DNA of 64,000 nucleotides from Mycobacterium sp. KBS0706 (GCF_005938675.2 NZ_VCCH02000007.1:87979-151978); one strand, 5' to 3'; positions 26,416 to 35,694 are shown, counted from the stretch's first letter. A program made the numbers and translations. Notes: generated by a model from the sequence alone, not told the origin.

Positions 26416-27117
26416 TCAGTCAGTGGGCATCTTGTCGATGCCGCCATGCGCGGCGGACCAGGAGACCGGGTCGTGCAGGAATTTCTCGACCTCGGCCAGC
26501 GTCTTCGGGTCGAAATGGTTGCCGGCCTTGCACACCTCCAGCACGTCCCACCAGGTGGCCAGCCCGTGCAGCTCGACCCCGATCGACTCGAAGAACTTCG
26601 GCGTGTCCTTGAAGATGCCGTAGTTGAAGACGACGAAGACGTGCTCCACCACCGCGCCGGCGTCGCGCAGCGCTTGGCAGAACTTGGCCTTGCTGCGGCC
26701 GTCGGTGTTCAGGTCCTCGACCAGCAGCACCCGCTGGCCCTCGGTCAGCACGCCTTCGATCTGGGCGTTGCGGCCGAAGCCCTTCGGCTTCTTGCGGACA
26801 TACTGCATCGGCAGGGCCAGCCGGTCGGCGATCCAGGCGGCATAGGAGATGCCGGCGGTCTCGCCGCCCGCCACCGCGTCGATCTTCTCGAAGCCGATCT
26901 CGCTGAGGATCACCGAGGTGGCGAAATCCATCAGCACGCCGCGGATGCGGGGGAAGGAGATCAGCCGCCGCGTGTCGGTGTAGACCGGGCTGGCCCAGCC
27001 CGAGGTGAACTTGTAGGGCGTCTCGGCGTTGAAGCTGACGGCGCCGGCCTCGAGATAGGCCTGGGCGGTCAGGCGGGCGATGGTCTTGCGGTCGGGGAAG
27101 CTGGTCGAGAGGATCAT
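26416..27117 (-). CDS. pyrE: Orotate phosphoribosyltransferase
   Basis: A 233-residue enzyme converting orotate and PRPP to OMP in pyrimidine synthesis (EC 2.4.2.10). The PRPP loop is [15 protein letters not shown] (about residues 128-142), and substrate-site residues are in [15 protein letters not shown] and [17 protein letters not shown]. It belongs to the longer alphaproteobacterial PyrE form, with a C-terminal extension ending GGIDKMPTD. It is transcribed divergently from pyrC, separated by a 115-bp region with two small inverted repeats. Two palindromic repeats lie immediately 3'. Confidence 0.95.
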   Translation of the reverse strand: MILSTSFPDRKTIARLTAQAYLEAGAVSFNAETPYKFTSGWASPVYTDTRRLISFPRIRGVLMDFATSVILSEIGFEKIDAVAGGETAGISYAAWIADRLALPMQYVRKKPKGFGRNAQIEGVLTEGQRVLLVEDLNTDGRSKAKFCQALRDAGAVVEHVFVVFNYGIFKDTPKFFESIGVELHGLATWWDVLEVCKAGNHFDPKTLAEVEKFLHDPVSWSAAHGGIDKMPTD

Positions 27118-27166
27118 GGCAGGCTCCGGCGGATTTGGGCTGTCTTAGGACCGGGGCTGTCATCCG

Positions 27167-27193
27167 GCAAGCGCGCTTGCGGTATTTCTACCG
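27167..27193. promoter_or_regulatory. Palindromes in the pyrE-pyrC divergent promoter region
   Basis: A perfect 14-bp palindrome gcaagcgcgcttgc (27167-27180) is followed by cggta-tttc-taccg (27180-27193). They lie midway between the divergent starts at 27117 and 27233. A regulator site or overlapping promoter elements is possible; I do not recognise the motif. Confidence 0.35.
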
Positions 27194-27232
27194 CGTGGCC
27201 ATGATCCGGCCGCCGCAGCAGGACGCCCCGCC

Positions 27233-28276
27233 ATGACCGACCGCCTCACGATCCGCCGCCCCGACGACTGGCATCTGCATCTGCGCGACGGCGCCATGCT
27301 GCGCGCGGTGCTGCCGCACACGACGGCGCATTTCGCCCGCGCCATCATCATGCCGAACCTGACGCCGCCGGTGGTGACCACCGTCGATGCCCGGGCCTAT
27401 CGCGACCGCATCCAGGCGGCGCTGCCCGACGGCGCGCGCTTCACCCCGTTGATGACCGCCTATCTGACCGAGAGCACCGACCCCGACGATCTCGCCCGCG
27501 GCCAGGAAGAGGGCGTGCTGACCGCGGTCAAGCTGTATCCCGCCGGGGCCACCACCAACTCGCATGGCGGAGTGCGCGACCTGGCCAAGGTCCGTCCGGT
27601 GCTGGAGCGGATGCAGGCGATCGGCCTGCCGCTCCTGGTGCATGGCGAGGTGGTGGATCCCGAGATCGACATCTTCGACCGCGAGGCGGTGTTCATCGAG
27701 CGCCACCTGCAGCCGATCCGCGCCGACTTCCCGGAGCTGCGGATCGTCATGGAGCATGTCACCACCCAGGATGGGGTCGATTTCGTGCTCGACCAGGGCG
27801 ATGGCCGGGTCGGCGCCACGATCACGCCGCAGCATCTGGTGCTGAACCGCAACGACCTCTTGGTCGGCGGGGTGCGGCCGCACTACTACTGCCTGCCGGT
27901 GGTCAAGCGCGAGCGCCACCGCCTGGCGCTGCGGGCGGCGGCGACCTCGGGCGACCCGCGCTTCTTCCTCGGCACCGATTCCGCGCCGCATCCGGTGCAT
28001 GCGAAGGAGACGGCCTGCGGCTGCGCCGGCGTGTTCAACGCCCGGGTCGCGGTCGCCTGCTACGCCCAGGTGTTCGAGGAGGAGGACGCGCTGGACCGGT
28101 TCGAGGCCTTCGCGTCGCTGAACGGTCCCGCCTTCTACGGCCTGCCGGTGAATGAGGACACCGTCACCCTGGTCCGCGGCGCCGAGGATCTGCCGGAACG
28201 GCTGCCGGTGCCGGGCGGCGACGATGTCCATGTCTTCCGCGGCAAGGCGGTGCCGGGCTGGCGGGTCGAGGGCTGA
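27233..28276 (+). CDS. pyrC: Dihydroorotase (type II)
   Basis: A 347-residue zinc amidohydrolase that cyclises carbamoyl-aspartate to dihydroorotate (EC 3.5.2.3). Metal ligands are visible: HLHLRDG near residue 16, the lysine in [17 protein letters not shown] that is carbamylated, histidines in LVHGEVVD and [10 protein letters not shown], and Asp in [10 protein letters not shown]. Length and motifs match the E. coli-type class II enzyme, which works without aspartate transcarbamoylase fusion. ATG 27233 follows aggac. Pairing with divergent pyrE suggests joint regulation through the intervening palindromes. Confidence 0.95.
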   Translation: MTDRLTIRRPDDWHLHLRDGAMLRAVLPHTTAHFARAIIMPNLTPPVVTTVDARAYRDRIQAALPDGARFTPLMTAYLTESTDPDDLARGQEEGVLTAVKLYPAGATTNSHGGVRDLAKVRPVLERMQAIGLPLLVHGEVVDPEIDIFDREAVFIERHLQPIRADFPELRIVMEHVTTQDGVDFVLDQGDGRVGATITPQHLVLNRNDLLVGGVRPHYYCLPVVKRERHRLALRAAATSGDPRFFLGTDSAPHPVHAKETACGCAGVFNARVAVACYAQVFEEEDALDRFEAFASLNGPAFYGLPVNEDTVTLVRGAEDLPERLPVPGGDDVHVFRGKAVPGWRVEG

Positions 28277-28285
28277 GCCAAGTCG

Positions 28286-28450
28286 TTACCTCGGCCAGAT
28301 CTCCAGACCGACATCCTCCCGCAGGCTGTCGGGAAGCGTTTCGAAACGGTACGGCTTGCGGCGCGGCGTGGTTCGCCGGCTCGGTCGCAATGTCAGGAGG
28401 GCGCGCAGGCACGTCAGGCTGGTTATGCGCGCGGCAGCCAGAATGAACAT
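28286..28450 (-). CDS. Small basic hypothetical protein, DUF1127-like C-terminus
   Basis: A 54-residue frame with ATG 28450 and gcgagg 5 bp upstream. It has a hydrophobic start (MFILAAARITSLTCLRALLTL), an Arg-rich middle and ends RFETLPDSLREDVGLEIWPR. The LPDSLREDVGLE segment resembles the conserved core of DUF1127 proteins (LxDxxLRDIGL), which are small RNA-binding or phosphate-linked proteins of alphaproteobacteria. The similarity is short, so assignment is tentative. It lies between pyrC (convergent, 9 bp away) and a strong hairpin. Confidence 0.45.
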   Translation of the reverse strand: MFILAAARITSLTCLRALLTLRPSRRTTPRRKPYRFETLPDSLREDVGLEIWPR

Positions 28451-28467
28451 GATCGCCTCGCTAAAGA

Positions 28468-28499
28468 GGCCGGGCTGCAGCCGTTGCTGCAGCCCGGCC
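28468..28499 (-). terminator. Strong hairpin downstream of the DUF4242 gene
   Basis: Exact 14-bp arms ggccgggctgcagc (28468-28481) and gctgcagcccggcc (28486-28499) with a cgtt loop. On the minus strand it is followed by tcttt, and it lies 23 bp after the stop of the DUF4242 gene, fitting an intrinsic terminator. Confidence 0.7.
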
Positions 28500-28522
28500 G
28501 AGACGCGGGGGCAGTCCGATCG

Positions 28523-28795
28523 CTAGAGGTGGAAATACGGGTCGAGCACGCGCACCTCGGTGATGCGCTCCACCGGCAGCCCGTTGCGGTTCGCCGCCTG
28601 GCGGATCGCTTCCGGCGAGGGCGCGTCGTAGATGCAATAGGTCCGCTTCTTGTCCGGGGTCACATAGGACTGAACCCAGGTGACCCCATCCCGGGCATTG
28701 TTGGCGATGACGGCGGCTGCCGTCTGCCGTCCCTGCTGGTCGGGGACCAGGCCGAGACCGTCGGAGAACTGGCGTTCGATCAGATAGCGTGGCAT
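28523..28795 (-). CDS. DUF4242 ferredoxin-like small protein (SCO4226-like)
   Basis: A 90-residue protein matching the DUF4242 family: MPRYLIERQF at the start, VTWVQSYVTPDKKRTYCIYDAPSPEAIR in the middle and ITEVRVLDPYF at the end. The family adopts a ferredoxin-like fold; the Streptomyces member SCO4226 binds nickel. The conserved Cys in TYCIYDAP is present. ATG 28795 is chosen over an upstream frame because the family begins with MPRYL. Its role here is unknown; it sits between the terminator and a large LuxR regulator that may control it. Confidence 0.82.
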   Translation of the reverse strand: MPRYLIERQFSDGLGLVPDQQGRQTAAAVIANNARDGVTWVQSYVTPDKKRTYCIYDAPSPEAIRQAANRNGLPVERITEVRVLDPYFHL

Positions 28796-28882
28796 GGCGT
28801 TGTCTCTCCCTTGTGCGGTTCGGGACCGCTTCACCTCGCCACGTTATGTCCGGTGTGAATCCCGCGCATCGGGAGGGCCTCC

Positions 28883-31504
28883 CTATTTTGCAGCCGGCGC
28901 CTCCCCATGTTGCGGCAGCAATTGCTGTTCCAGGGCGATGCGGGCGGCCTCGCCGCGCGTGCAGGCGCCGAGCTTGGCCAGCACCGACGAGACATGGTGA
29001 TCGACGGTCTTGGGCGAGACATGGAGCCGGGCGCCGATCTGGCCGTTGCTGAGCCCCTGGGTCAGGCACTCCAGGATCTCCAACTCGCGCGTGGTCAGGC
29101 CCAGCGGGTTCTGGCGCGTTGCGGCCCTGGGGCCGCGCGGCACCCGGCGCACGCCCTCGACGCGCATCCGCTGGCGCAGCGCCGCGGCCGCCGGGGCGGC
29201 GCCGAGCCGGTCGAAGATCTCGAGCGCCGCCAGCCTGGCCGGCATGTCGCCGTCAGCCAGCGCGCGCGCCTGCTCGTAGGGGCAGCCCAGCCGCTCCCAG
29301 GCCGCGGCAGCGCCCTGCCAGTCGCCTTTGACCTGCAGCAGGAAGGGACGGGCGGCCCAGCGCGGCGGATCGTTCCGGTCGCCGGCCCGCCAGCGCCAGA
29401 AGGAGAACTCGCCCGCATGCCAGCGGTGGCCGTGCCGGACCGCGAGGTCGTAGGCCGCCGCCGCTTCCGCCATGGTGCGCTCGGGCTGGTCGGCCAGCCA
29501 GGCGGCCTCGGCCCGAGCGGCGCGCGCCGGCGCCAGGCGCTGCAGCGTGTCGGTCTGCAGCACGAGGTCGAGCGCTTCGTCCAGCACCGCGGCCACGCCC
29601 GGATCGCCGCGCCGCGCCCGCACCCGGCCGAGCGCAACGAGCGCCATGATGCGGCTGACCATGGCGACATGCGGGCCCTCGATCAGTGCCGTCGCGATCT
29701 CGGCGGCCTCGTCCCACCGGCCCTGATAGAGCCGGGTCAGGGCGAGCCAGGACCGCATGTAGTGGTTGGCATGGTCCAGGTCGCGCTCGGCGGTGTAGGC
29801 GATGCCGGAGGCGAGGTGAGCCTCGGCCTCGGCGAAGCGGTATTGCTCGCCGTAACAGGAACCGAGATCGGAATAGGATTGGCCGACCAGCGCATCCAGC
29901 CCGGCCTTCCGTGCCAAGGCAAGGCCACGCTCCAGATGCAGCCGGCCCCTTTCGTTGCCGAACACCAGCATGGCCGCGCCGAAGACGTTCTCCGCCGCGG
30001 CGACGGTGGCGTCGTCGCCGAGCCGCGTGGCCAGCTCGATCGCCTTGCGACCCCAGCGCACCGCCGGCCGGCGGTCGCGATGCAGCATCCGCAGATGCGC
30101 CTGGATCCGATAGGCATGGGCAAGCTGGCGGGTCGGCGGCATCGCCTCCAGCACCTCGATGGCGCGGCGGCTGGCCTCCTCGGCGGCGGCGTTCCGGCCG
30201 CTGCGGACCAGGGGCCAGGCCAGGGCGGCCAGGTTCTCGCCCTCCTTCAGCCGGTCACCGGCCCGGCGCCACAATGCGATGGCGTCGTCGCGCGCCCGGC
30301 AGGCCTCGGCGAGGTCGTCGACGATGGCGCATTCCTCGGCATAGGCTTCGAGCAGCCTTGCGCGCTCGGTCGGTGCCCGGTCCGCGGCGAAGGCCAGGAC
30401 GCGCCGGTACTGGCTGGCCGCCGCGCCATGGGCGCCGGCGGCCGCCGCAGCCCGCGCCGCAGCGGGGCCGAATTCGAGGACGGCCGGGCCATCGCCCGCG
30501 CCCTCGGCGAAATGCGCCAGCTGGGCCTGATCGCCGCGCCCGGCCTCCGCGGATTTGAGGCCGGCGAGCGCCGCCCGGCAGATCTCCCGCCGCCGGCCGG
30601 GATCGAGGCCGGCCAGCACGGCATCCCGGACCAGCTCGTGCCGAAAGGCGACGCCGTTCTCGGCCGATGCCAGCAGCCCCGCGGCGAGACAGTCGGAGAG
30701 GCCGTCCACGGCGCCGCGCTGCGTCCGTTCGAGCATCGCGTGCTCGACCCGGCTGCCGATCACCGCGGTCGTCTCCAGCGTGGCCCGTGCGGCTGGTTGC
30801 AGCTTCGCCGCGCGCGCCAGCACCGCATCATAGACCGTCTGCGGAACGCCCCGCCCGGCATGGGCCAGGACCTCGGCCAGGAAGAACGGATTGCCGCCGG
30901 TCTGCCGGTGCAGCGTGCGGGCTTCGAACGGCAGGTCGGCGATCAGCCGCCGCACGGCGTCGACCGTCAGGCTTCGCAGCTCGATGCGGCGGACGATCCG
31001 CGACATCGCCAGATCGCCGAGGAGCAGGCGCAGCGGGTGCTGGGCGCCCACCTCGTCGCCGCGATAGGTCAGGATGATCAGGACGGGGTTCTCGGCAATG
31101 CGGCGGCCGAGATATTTGATCAGGTCGAGCGTCGCCTCATCGGCCCAATGGACGTCCTCGACCAGCAGGATGACGGGCTGCGGCTGGCCGCGAAGCAGGT
31201 CGAGCATGGTGGAAAACAGGGCGGCGCGGGGCGCCTCGGCCTCGAGCTGGGCCAGCAGCCGCCCGCCGGTCTGGCGGGCGATGTCGTAGAGCGGGCCGAG
31301 CGGCGACGGGGTGAACAGCGAATCGCACTGGCCCTTGAGCAGCCTGGCCGTCCGGCCGGCCGTGGCGATGAAGCGATCGACGAAGCTGGTCTTGCCGATG
31401 CCGGCCTCGCCGCTGACCAGCACGATGCGGCCCTCGCCGGCCATCGCCTCCGCGAGGGCGATTGCCAGCGCCTGCAGCTCGTGGTCGCGTTCGAGCAGTT
31501 CCAT
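28883..31504 (-). CDS. Large ATPase-LuxR transcriptional activator (LAL/MalT type)
   Basis: An 873-residue regulator. The N-terminal AAA ATPase domain has Walker A SGEAGIGKTS (about residues 35-44) and Walker B VILLVEDVHWAD. The central part (about 400-780) is made of TPR-like helical repeats (for example AYAEECAIVDDLAEA, LDALVGQSYSDLGSCYGEQYRFAEAEAHL). The C-terminal GerE domain reads LTTRELEILECLTQGLSNGQIGARLHVSPKTVDHHVSSVLAKL. Such LAL proteins are switched on by a small ligand or partner protein. ATG 31504 (MELLERDHELQAL) matches the family start. The regulated genes are not evident. Confidence 0.9.
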   Translation of the reverse strand: MELLERDHELQALAIALAEAMAGEGRIVLVSGEAGIGKTSFVDRFIATAGRTARLLKGQCDSLFTPSPLGPLYDIARQTGGRLLAQLEAEAPRAALFSTMLDLLRGQPQPVILLVEDVHWADEATLDLIKYLGRRIAENPVLIILTYRGDEVGAQHPLRLLLGDLAMSRIVRRIELRSLTVDAVRRLIADLPFEARTLHRQTGGNPFFLAEVLAHAGRGVPQTVYDAVLARAAKLQPAARATLETTAVIGSRVEHAMLERTQRGAVDGLSDCLAAGLLASAENGVAFRHELVRDAVLAGLDPGRRREICRAALAGLKSAEAGRGDQAQLAHFAEGAGDGPAVLEFGPAAARAAAAAGAHGAAASQYRRVLAFAADRAPTERARLLEAYAEECAIVDDLAEACRARDDAIALWRRAGDRLKEGENLAALAWPLVRSGRNAAAEEASRRAIEVLEAMPPTRQLAHAYRIQAHLRMLHRDRRPAVRWGRKAIELATRLGDDATVAAAENVFGAAMLVFGNERGRLHLERGLALARKAGLDALVGQSYSDLGSCYGEQYRFAEAEAHLASGIAYTAERDLDHANHYMRSWLALTRLYQGRWDEAAEIATALIEGPHVAMVSRIMALVALGRVRARRGDPGVAAVLDEALDLVLQTDTLQRLAPARAARAEAAWLADQPERTMAEAAAAYDLAVRHGHRWHAGEFSFWRWRAGDRNDPPRWAARPFLLQVKGDWQGAAAAWERLGCPYEQARALADGDMPARLAALEIFDRLGAAPAAAALRQRMRVEGVRRVPRGPRAATRQNPLGLTTRELEILECLTQGLSNGQIGARLHVSPKTVDHHVSSVLAKLGACTRGEAARIALEQQLLPQHGEAPAAK

Positions 31505-31700
31505 GGGCAAGGCCCCGGTACGGGAATGGGCCACTGTGCCTGAACTTCTGGGCAGGATCACGTCGAAGGCGTGGGCGCCGCTGCCCTGATCGCAGGACAA
31601 TCTTCCAGCGCCGGCCGATCCGGCATGGCCGGCCGCCCATTGTCGGAATCATGCCTCCCAAAGGGCGAAAAGTCCTCTCGGCAGGGTTGTGGTCTGGCCG

Positions 31701-32303
31701 TCAGAGACGTCGGAACACGATGCTCAGATTGTTCGCCGGCATTTCGGTGACGGCGGGTCCCGAAAAGCCAGCCGCATCGGCCAGGTTGGTCACGGCCTCC
31801 AACTCCCGCAGGCCCCAGGACGGATCGCGGCCGCGGAGGTCCCGGTCGAAGGCTTCGTTGCTCGGCGCCGTGGGGACGCCGGCGCGGCGATAGGGGCCAT
31901 AAAGGTACAGCGGCGCGCCCGGCGGCAGGATGGCGGCGGCGCCGCGCATCAGCCCCTCGGTCGCGGCCCAGGGCGAGATGTGGATCATGTTGATGCACAG
32001 GACGGCGTCCGCCGTGGTCACCGGCCAGGGCGGCGAGGCCGCGTCCAGCGCCAAAGGCGGGCGCAGATTGGCCAGGCCGCTCTCCGCCGCCCAGGCCGCG
32101 ATGCTCTGCCGCGCCTCCGGATTGGGATCGGACGGCTGGAACACCAGCTCCGGCAGCGCCCGCGCGAAGTGCAGGACATGCTCGCCGGAGCCGCTGGCGA
32201 TCTCCAGCACGGTGCCGGTCCGGGGCAGCACGCCGCGCAGCACGGCGAGGATCGGGTCCCGGTTGCGCGCCGCCGCGGGCGCCTGCTGGCGGTGGTCGGT
32301 CAT
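31701..32303 (-). CDS. DUF938 SAM-dependent methyltransferase-like protein
   Basis: A 200-residue class I methyltransferase fold of the DUF938 family. SAM motif I is VLEIASGSGEHVLHFARALP, followed by FQPSDPNPEAR, INMIHISPWAATEGLM and LYLYGPYRRAG. The substrate is unknown. ATG 32303 shares one base with the stop of the upstream LysE gene, so the two are translationally coupled. It is 200 residues, normal for the family. A valine-methionine GTG start two codons upstream is possible. Confidence 0.85.
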   Translation of the reverse strand: MTDHRQQAPAAARNRDPILAVLRGVLPRTGTVLEIASGSGEHVLHFARALPELVFQPSDPNPEARQSIAAWAAESGLANLRPPLALDAASPPWPVTTADAVLCINMIHISPWAATEGLMRGAAAILPPGAPLYLYGPYRRAGVPTAPSNEAFDRDLRGRDPSWGLRELEAVTNLADAAGFSGPAVTEMPANNLSIVFRRL

Positions 32304-32932
32304 CACGACCCAGCCGGCCGGCGGGCGGCGGCGAGCAGCAGGCCGAAGCCGATCATCAGTCCGCCGGAGATCCGGTTGAACCAGCGGAATGGACGGGCGC
32401 TGCGGAAGTACCGGCCGAGGCGGGCGCCGATCAGGGCGTAGATCGTGATCGCCACCCCCTCCAGCACCAGGAAGCTGGCGCCGAGCAGGGTGAAGCTGGC
32501 GGCGTAATCCTGCGGCACCACGAATTGCGGGAAGAAGGCGGTGAAGATCAGGATCGCCTTCGGGTTGCCGGCCGCGACCCAGAATTCCTGCCGGATCAGC
32601 GCGCCGAGCGGCTGGGGCGGCCCGGCCGCGGCCGGACCCGGCGCCGGGGCGTCGGCCCGCAGCAGCTTGATGCCGAGCCAGATCAGATAGGCGGCGCCCA
32701 GCCATTTCACCACCGCGAAGGCCAGCTCCGAGGCGGTGAGCAGCGTGCCGAGGCCGAGCCCGGCGATGGCGATCATGATGGCGAAGGCAACCAGCCGGCC
32801 CGAGGCGGCGGCCACGGCGCGCAGCGTGCCGTCGCGCGCGCCGTTCGACAGCGACAGCAGGTTGTTCGGCCCGAACGCCATGTTCAGCGCGAAGCAGGCG
32901 GGCAGGAAGAGAAGGTAGTCGTCGAGCGTCAT
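32303..32932 (-). CDS. LysE/RhtB family amino-acid exporter
   Basis: A 209-residue inner-membrane protein with six predicted TM helices and the family opening LLFLPACFALNMAFGPNNLL (the GPNN motif in the first helix). Later features are WLGAAYLIWLGIKLLRA and FWVAAGNPKAILIFTAFFPQFV, both strongly conserved in LysE/RhtB. It exports amino acids, or related metabolites, by proton exchange. ATG 32932 is chosen. A GC-poor intergenic region of 211 bp precedes it and separates it from a divergent gene. Confidence 0.88.
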   Translation of the reverse strand: MTLDDYLLFLPACFALNMAFGPNNLLSLSNGARDGTLRAVAAASGRLVAFAIMIAIAGLGLGTLLTASELAFAVVKWLGAAYLIWLGIKLLRADAPAPGPAAAGPPQPLGALIRQEFWVAAGNPKAILIFTAFFPQFVVPQDYAASFTLLGASFLVLEGVAITIYALIGARLGRYFRSARPFRWFNRISGGLMIGFGLLLAAARRPAGS

Positions 32933-33143
32933 GGTCGGTCTCCGGCGGCACAGCCTGCCAGAGATCGGGGCGCGGCGGAACCGCCGGCAAAGCGGAGCGC
33001 GGCGACAGAATTCGATCGCATGATGTGATAATTTTCGCAAAATGGATTCTATGAGATCGATGCGATATCATCTCCTATTCATTGATCTCTGGCCGAAATC
33101 ATTGGCATACTCAGATTCCATCGAAGGATTTGAGAGAGGTTTC

Positions 33144-34037
33144 GTGCTGATCTCTTTCGACAAGGTCGCGATGCGGGCCTATCTCGGCGGGGTCGAGCCG
33201 GTGCTGTTCCGGCTGCGCAAGGAGCAGCGCCTGCGCATCTGGGGGCTGGGCGCCGCCGACCTGCCGGAGGCGGCGCTGCGGCTGCAGACCGAGGGCTGCT
33301 GCGGCGGGCATCTCTGCCACCACATGGTGACGGCGCATCGCGACTATCTGGCGAAATACACGCGGCGCGGGCCGGACGGCGTCGCCCGGCTGTGGCAGGG
33401 CACGCCCTGCCTGCTCGACCTGACCCCCTTCGCCGATGCCGAGGCCTATGAGAAGGAGATCCGGAAGCATTCCTTCGGCTACATCCTGCGCGAGACCCGC
33501 AAGGCCGCGAAGGCGGGCTACCGCTGCCGGATCTTCGACCGCTTCGCCCAGGGCGACGACATGCGCGATATCGAGGCGTCGAAGCTGTTCCGCTGCGGCG
33601 GGCCGGTGCCGCAGGCCTTCGTCCAGCGCTTCGGCCGCGGCAACGGCGTGAAGGGCGACCCGTGGCTCGACGCCGAATGCCCGGAGCATTGGGCGGTCGA
33701 CTGGGGCGTGTTCATCGAGGATGACGGGCGCGACCGGCTGGTCGGCACCATCGTGCTGCGCCGGATCGGCAACATCATCCGCATCGTCAGCTTCCTCGGC
33801 CATGCCGACCACCTGTCCTCGGGCGCGATGAAGCTGCTGTTCGTCGAGATCGCGCGCTGGCTGCTGCGCCGCGAGGACCCGCGGGTGCGGGGCGTGCGCT
33901 TCGTCCTCTACGGCGCCCTGGAGCAGGGCGGGCTGGGGTTGCTGCACTGGAAGCGTCGGCTGCTGGTCCGGCCCTTCGTCTTTGCCGACCCGGCGCCGGC
34001 CGGCCTCAGCCTGGCCGGTGGAACACGCCGCGCATGA
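33144..34037 (+). CDS. Unrecognised protein, possible GNAT-like fold
   Basis: A 297-residue soluble protein without a family I recognise. GTG 33144 is preferred: agagagg lies 4 bp upstream and the sequence before it is AT-rich and promoter-like; an ATG at 33042 would add 34 poorly coding residues. Features are a Cys/His-rich patch (EGCCGGHLCHHM, about residues 62-73), LLDLTPF, and a late beta-alpha pattern DWGVFIEDDGRDRLVGTIVLRR-IGNIIRIVSFLG that resembles a GNAT core. The 3' end overlaps the convergent DUF1579 gene by 32 bp. Function unassigned. Confidence 0.72.
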   Translation: MLISFDKVAMRAYLGGVEPVLFRLRKEQRLRIWGLGAADLPEAALRLQTEGCCGGHLCHHMVTAHRDYLAKYTRRGPDGVARLWQGTPCLLDLTPFADAEAYEKEIRKHSFGYILRETRKAAKAGYRCRIFDRFAQGDDMRDIEASKLFRCGGPVPQAFVQRFGRGNGVKGDPWLDAECPEHWAVDWGVFIEDDGRDRLVGTIVLRRIGNIIRIVSFLGHADHLSSGAMKLLFVEIARWLLRREDPRVRGVRFVLYGALEQGGLGLLHWKRRLLVRPFVFADPAPAGLSLAGGTRRA

Positions 34038-34470
34038 CCGGGACGAAGCCGTCCTGCCCGGTCGGCCGGCTCTCGATCTCATGGGTGAAGCGATCCGGTC
34101 CGACAGTGAAGACCGATCGGCCGATCCCGCGTGGCGTATGCTTCTCCAGCACCAGCCGGTCGTCCTCCCAGGCTCCGCGCGATGGGGTCAGAGGCGGCCA
34201 GCCGTAGCTGTCGAACCAGAACCAGACGATCTCCTCCGCCGCCGGGTCGACGGTCAGCACGCCATGCGCGTCGAAGCGATAGCCGCCCGACCGCTCCTCG
34301 CTGAAATCATGGATCAGCGCCAGGCCGGCGCGGTCGAAGCGGAACTCCCAGCGGCCGCGCGCCGGCCCACCCGGCCCCCAGGGATTGGAAAACACCTCCT
34401 CCTCGCCCTCCCAGGCGCCTTCGAGCCGGGCGAGCGATCGGTGCAGCGGGCCGGGGGGCAGGGATGTCAT
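34006..34470 (-). CDS. DUF1579-like hypothetical protein
   Basis: A 154-residue protein resembling the DUF1579/heme-binding-like beta-barrel family: an N-terminal LARLEGAWEGEEEVFSNPWGPGGPARGRWEFR, a middle FDAHGVLTVDPAAEEIVWFWFDSYG and a C-terminal FTVGPDRFTHEIES. These Trp/Phe-rich strands suggest a lipocalin-like barrel for a small hydrophobic ligand. There is no signal peptide, so it is cytoplasmic. It faces the AraC-type gene at 34568, which may regulate it. The family name is moderately certain. Confidence 0.65.
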   Translation of the reverse strand: MTSLPPGPLHRSLARLEGAWEGEEEVFSNPWGPGGPARGRWEFRFDRAGLALIHDFSEERSGGYRFDAHGVLTVDPAAEEIVWFWFDSYGWPPLTPSRGAWEDDRLVLEKHTPRGIGRSVFTVGPDRFTHEIESRPTGQDGFVPVMRGVFHRPG

Positions 34471-34567
34471 CGGGAGCCTCGTTTCGGGGTCGGGTCCGCA
34501 CCCTAGCCGTGCGTCTGATGGCGTGCTATCGGGAATAGGCCTCGCGATTGCTCATTCTGGCCACCCC

Positions 34568-35281
34568 GTGCCGATCGAGATCCGCCGCTTCCGCCATGAC
34601 GGCCGCTTCGACAGCCCGATCCATGCGCATGATCGCGGCCAACTTTTCGCCCTCGACCAGGGTCTCGCGCTGATCCGCAGCGGCGTCGGCGACTGGATCA
34701 TGCCGTCCGGCCGGCTGTGCTGGATGCCGGCGGGCGTGCCGCATGGCGTGCTGACGCTGGGGCCGGTGGCCGGCACCAGCCTCTACGTCGATGCCGCCGG
34801 CCTGCCGCCGCGGCCGGCGGTGCTGCGGGCGCCGCCGCTGGCCCTCTCGCTGCTGGCCCGGATCGTCGAGGTCGAGGATCCCGGCCGCGGGGAGCGGCTG
34901 CTGGCGGTGCTGCTGGACGAGCTGGGCGCCGCGCCGGAGGAGCCGTTGCGCCTGCCGACGCCGCGCGATCCGCGGCTGCGCCGGATGACGGCGGCGCTGG
35001 CCGCCGACCCGGCCGATCGGCGCCGGCTCGACGACTGGGCGGCGGCGCTGGGCCTGCCGAAGCGCACCCTGGTGCGGCGCTTCAAGGCCGAGACGGGCCT
35101 GGGCTTCGTGCAGTGGCGGCACCATGCCCGGCTGATTCGCGCTGCGGCGCTGCTCGGCGACGGCGCCTCGGTGACCGAGGCGGCGCTGACCGTCGGCTAT
35201 GACAGCGTCAGCGCCTTCATCACCCGCTTCCGCGCGGGCTTCGGCGTCACTCCGGGCCGGTTCGGCACCGATCGGGACTGA
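34568..35281 (+). CDS. AraC-family regulator with N-terminal cupin
   Basis: A regulator of about 237 residues. The N-terminal AraC-binding cupin begins IEIRRFRHDGRFDSPIHAHDRGQLFALDQG and includes PSGRLCWMPAGVPHGV. The C-terminal HTH_18 domain reads DDWAAALGLPKRTLVRRFKAETGLGFVQWR and AALTVGYDSVSAFITRFRAGFGVTPGRF. This is the YtdP/NimR-like group, often controlling an adjacent efflux or enzyme gene. The start is unclear: GTG 34568 and GTG 34523 are both in frame and neither has a good ribosome binding site. The divergent DUF1579 gene is the nearest candidate target. Confidence 0.82.
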   Translation: MPIEIRRFRHDGRFDSPIHAHDRGQLFALDQGLALIRSGVGDWIMPSGRLCWMPAGVPHGVLTLGPVAGTSLYVDAAGLPPRPAVLRAPPLALSLLARIVEVEDPGRGERLLAVLLDELGAAPEEPLRLPTPRDPRLRRMTAALAADPADRRRLDDWAAALGLPKRTLVRRFKAETGLGFVQWRHHARLIRAAALLGDGASVTEAALTVGYDSVSAFITRFRAGFGVTPGRFGTDRD

Positions 35282-35381
35282 CCGGTGCCGCAAATAAGGC
35301 GGGCCGTGACCCCGGATCGGCTCGGTGCCGCCATGTTTTGCCGGCTGAACTGGTGGGGCAACATGCCGGGGAATGGCCTTG

Positions 35382-35546
35382 ATGGATCGCGACGCTTCGA
35401 TCGTATTGCAGAGAGACAGGGACGATGAGGCTTCGGGCCTATCCCGGCCGGGACGGGCCAGCCGTTCTGCCGAGAACGAGGCGCGCATCGTCGCCCATCT
35501 GCGCGCGGTGCTGCTGGGCTGCGGCCGCTCGCCGGTCTGGAGCTAG
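35382..35546 (+). CDS. Short hypothetical protein
   Basis: A 54-residue frame after the AraC gene, ATG 35382, with an alternative in-frame ATG at 35373. gggga lies about 10 bp upstream. The product is charged (MDRDASIVLQRDRDDEA), has a helical stretch ENEARIVAHLRAVLLG and ends CGRSPVWS. No family, signal or membrane segment is visible. It could be a chance frame. Confidence 0.3.
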   Translation: MDRDASIVLQRDRDDEASGLSRPGRASRSAENEARIVAHLRAVLLGCGRSPVWS

Positions 35547-35594
35547 AGCCGGGTGAGTCCGGGCCGGATCACTCTGGAGGATCGCGCCGTCGTC

Positions 35595-35626
35595 GACCTC
35601 TCCCGCCAGGTCAGGCGGGAGAGGCA
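35595..35626. repeat. Partial type II palindromic repeat
   Basis: gacctctcccgcc-aggtca-ggcgggagaggcaa, one hairpin of the type II element, lacking the second stem and the cgggtgaggg end. It is in the 148-bp gap between the short gene above and the DUF899 gene. Confidence 0.6.
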
Positions 35627-35694
35627 ACGTGAAGACGCTCGGCATCCCGTCATTCTCCGGCCCGGATATACCGGCGTGATCCGACCTGAAGCCA

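Noticed and set aside
28907..31543. 878-codon plus-strand frame
   Set aside because: Antisense of the ATPase-LuxR gene, whose Walker and HTH motifs establish the coding strand.
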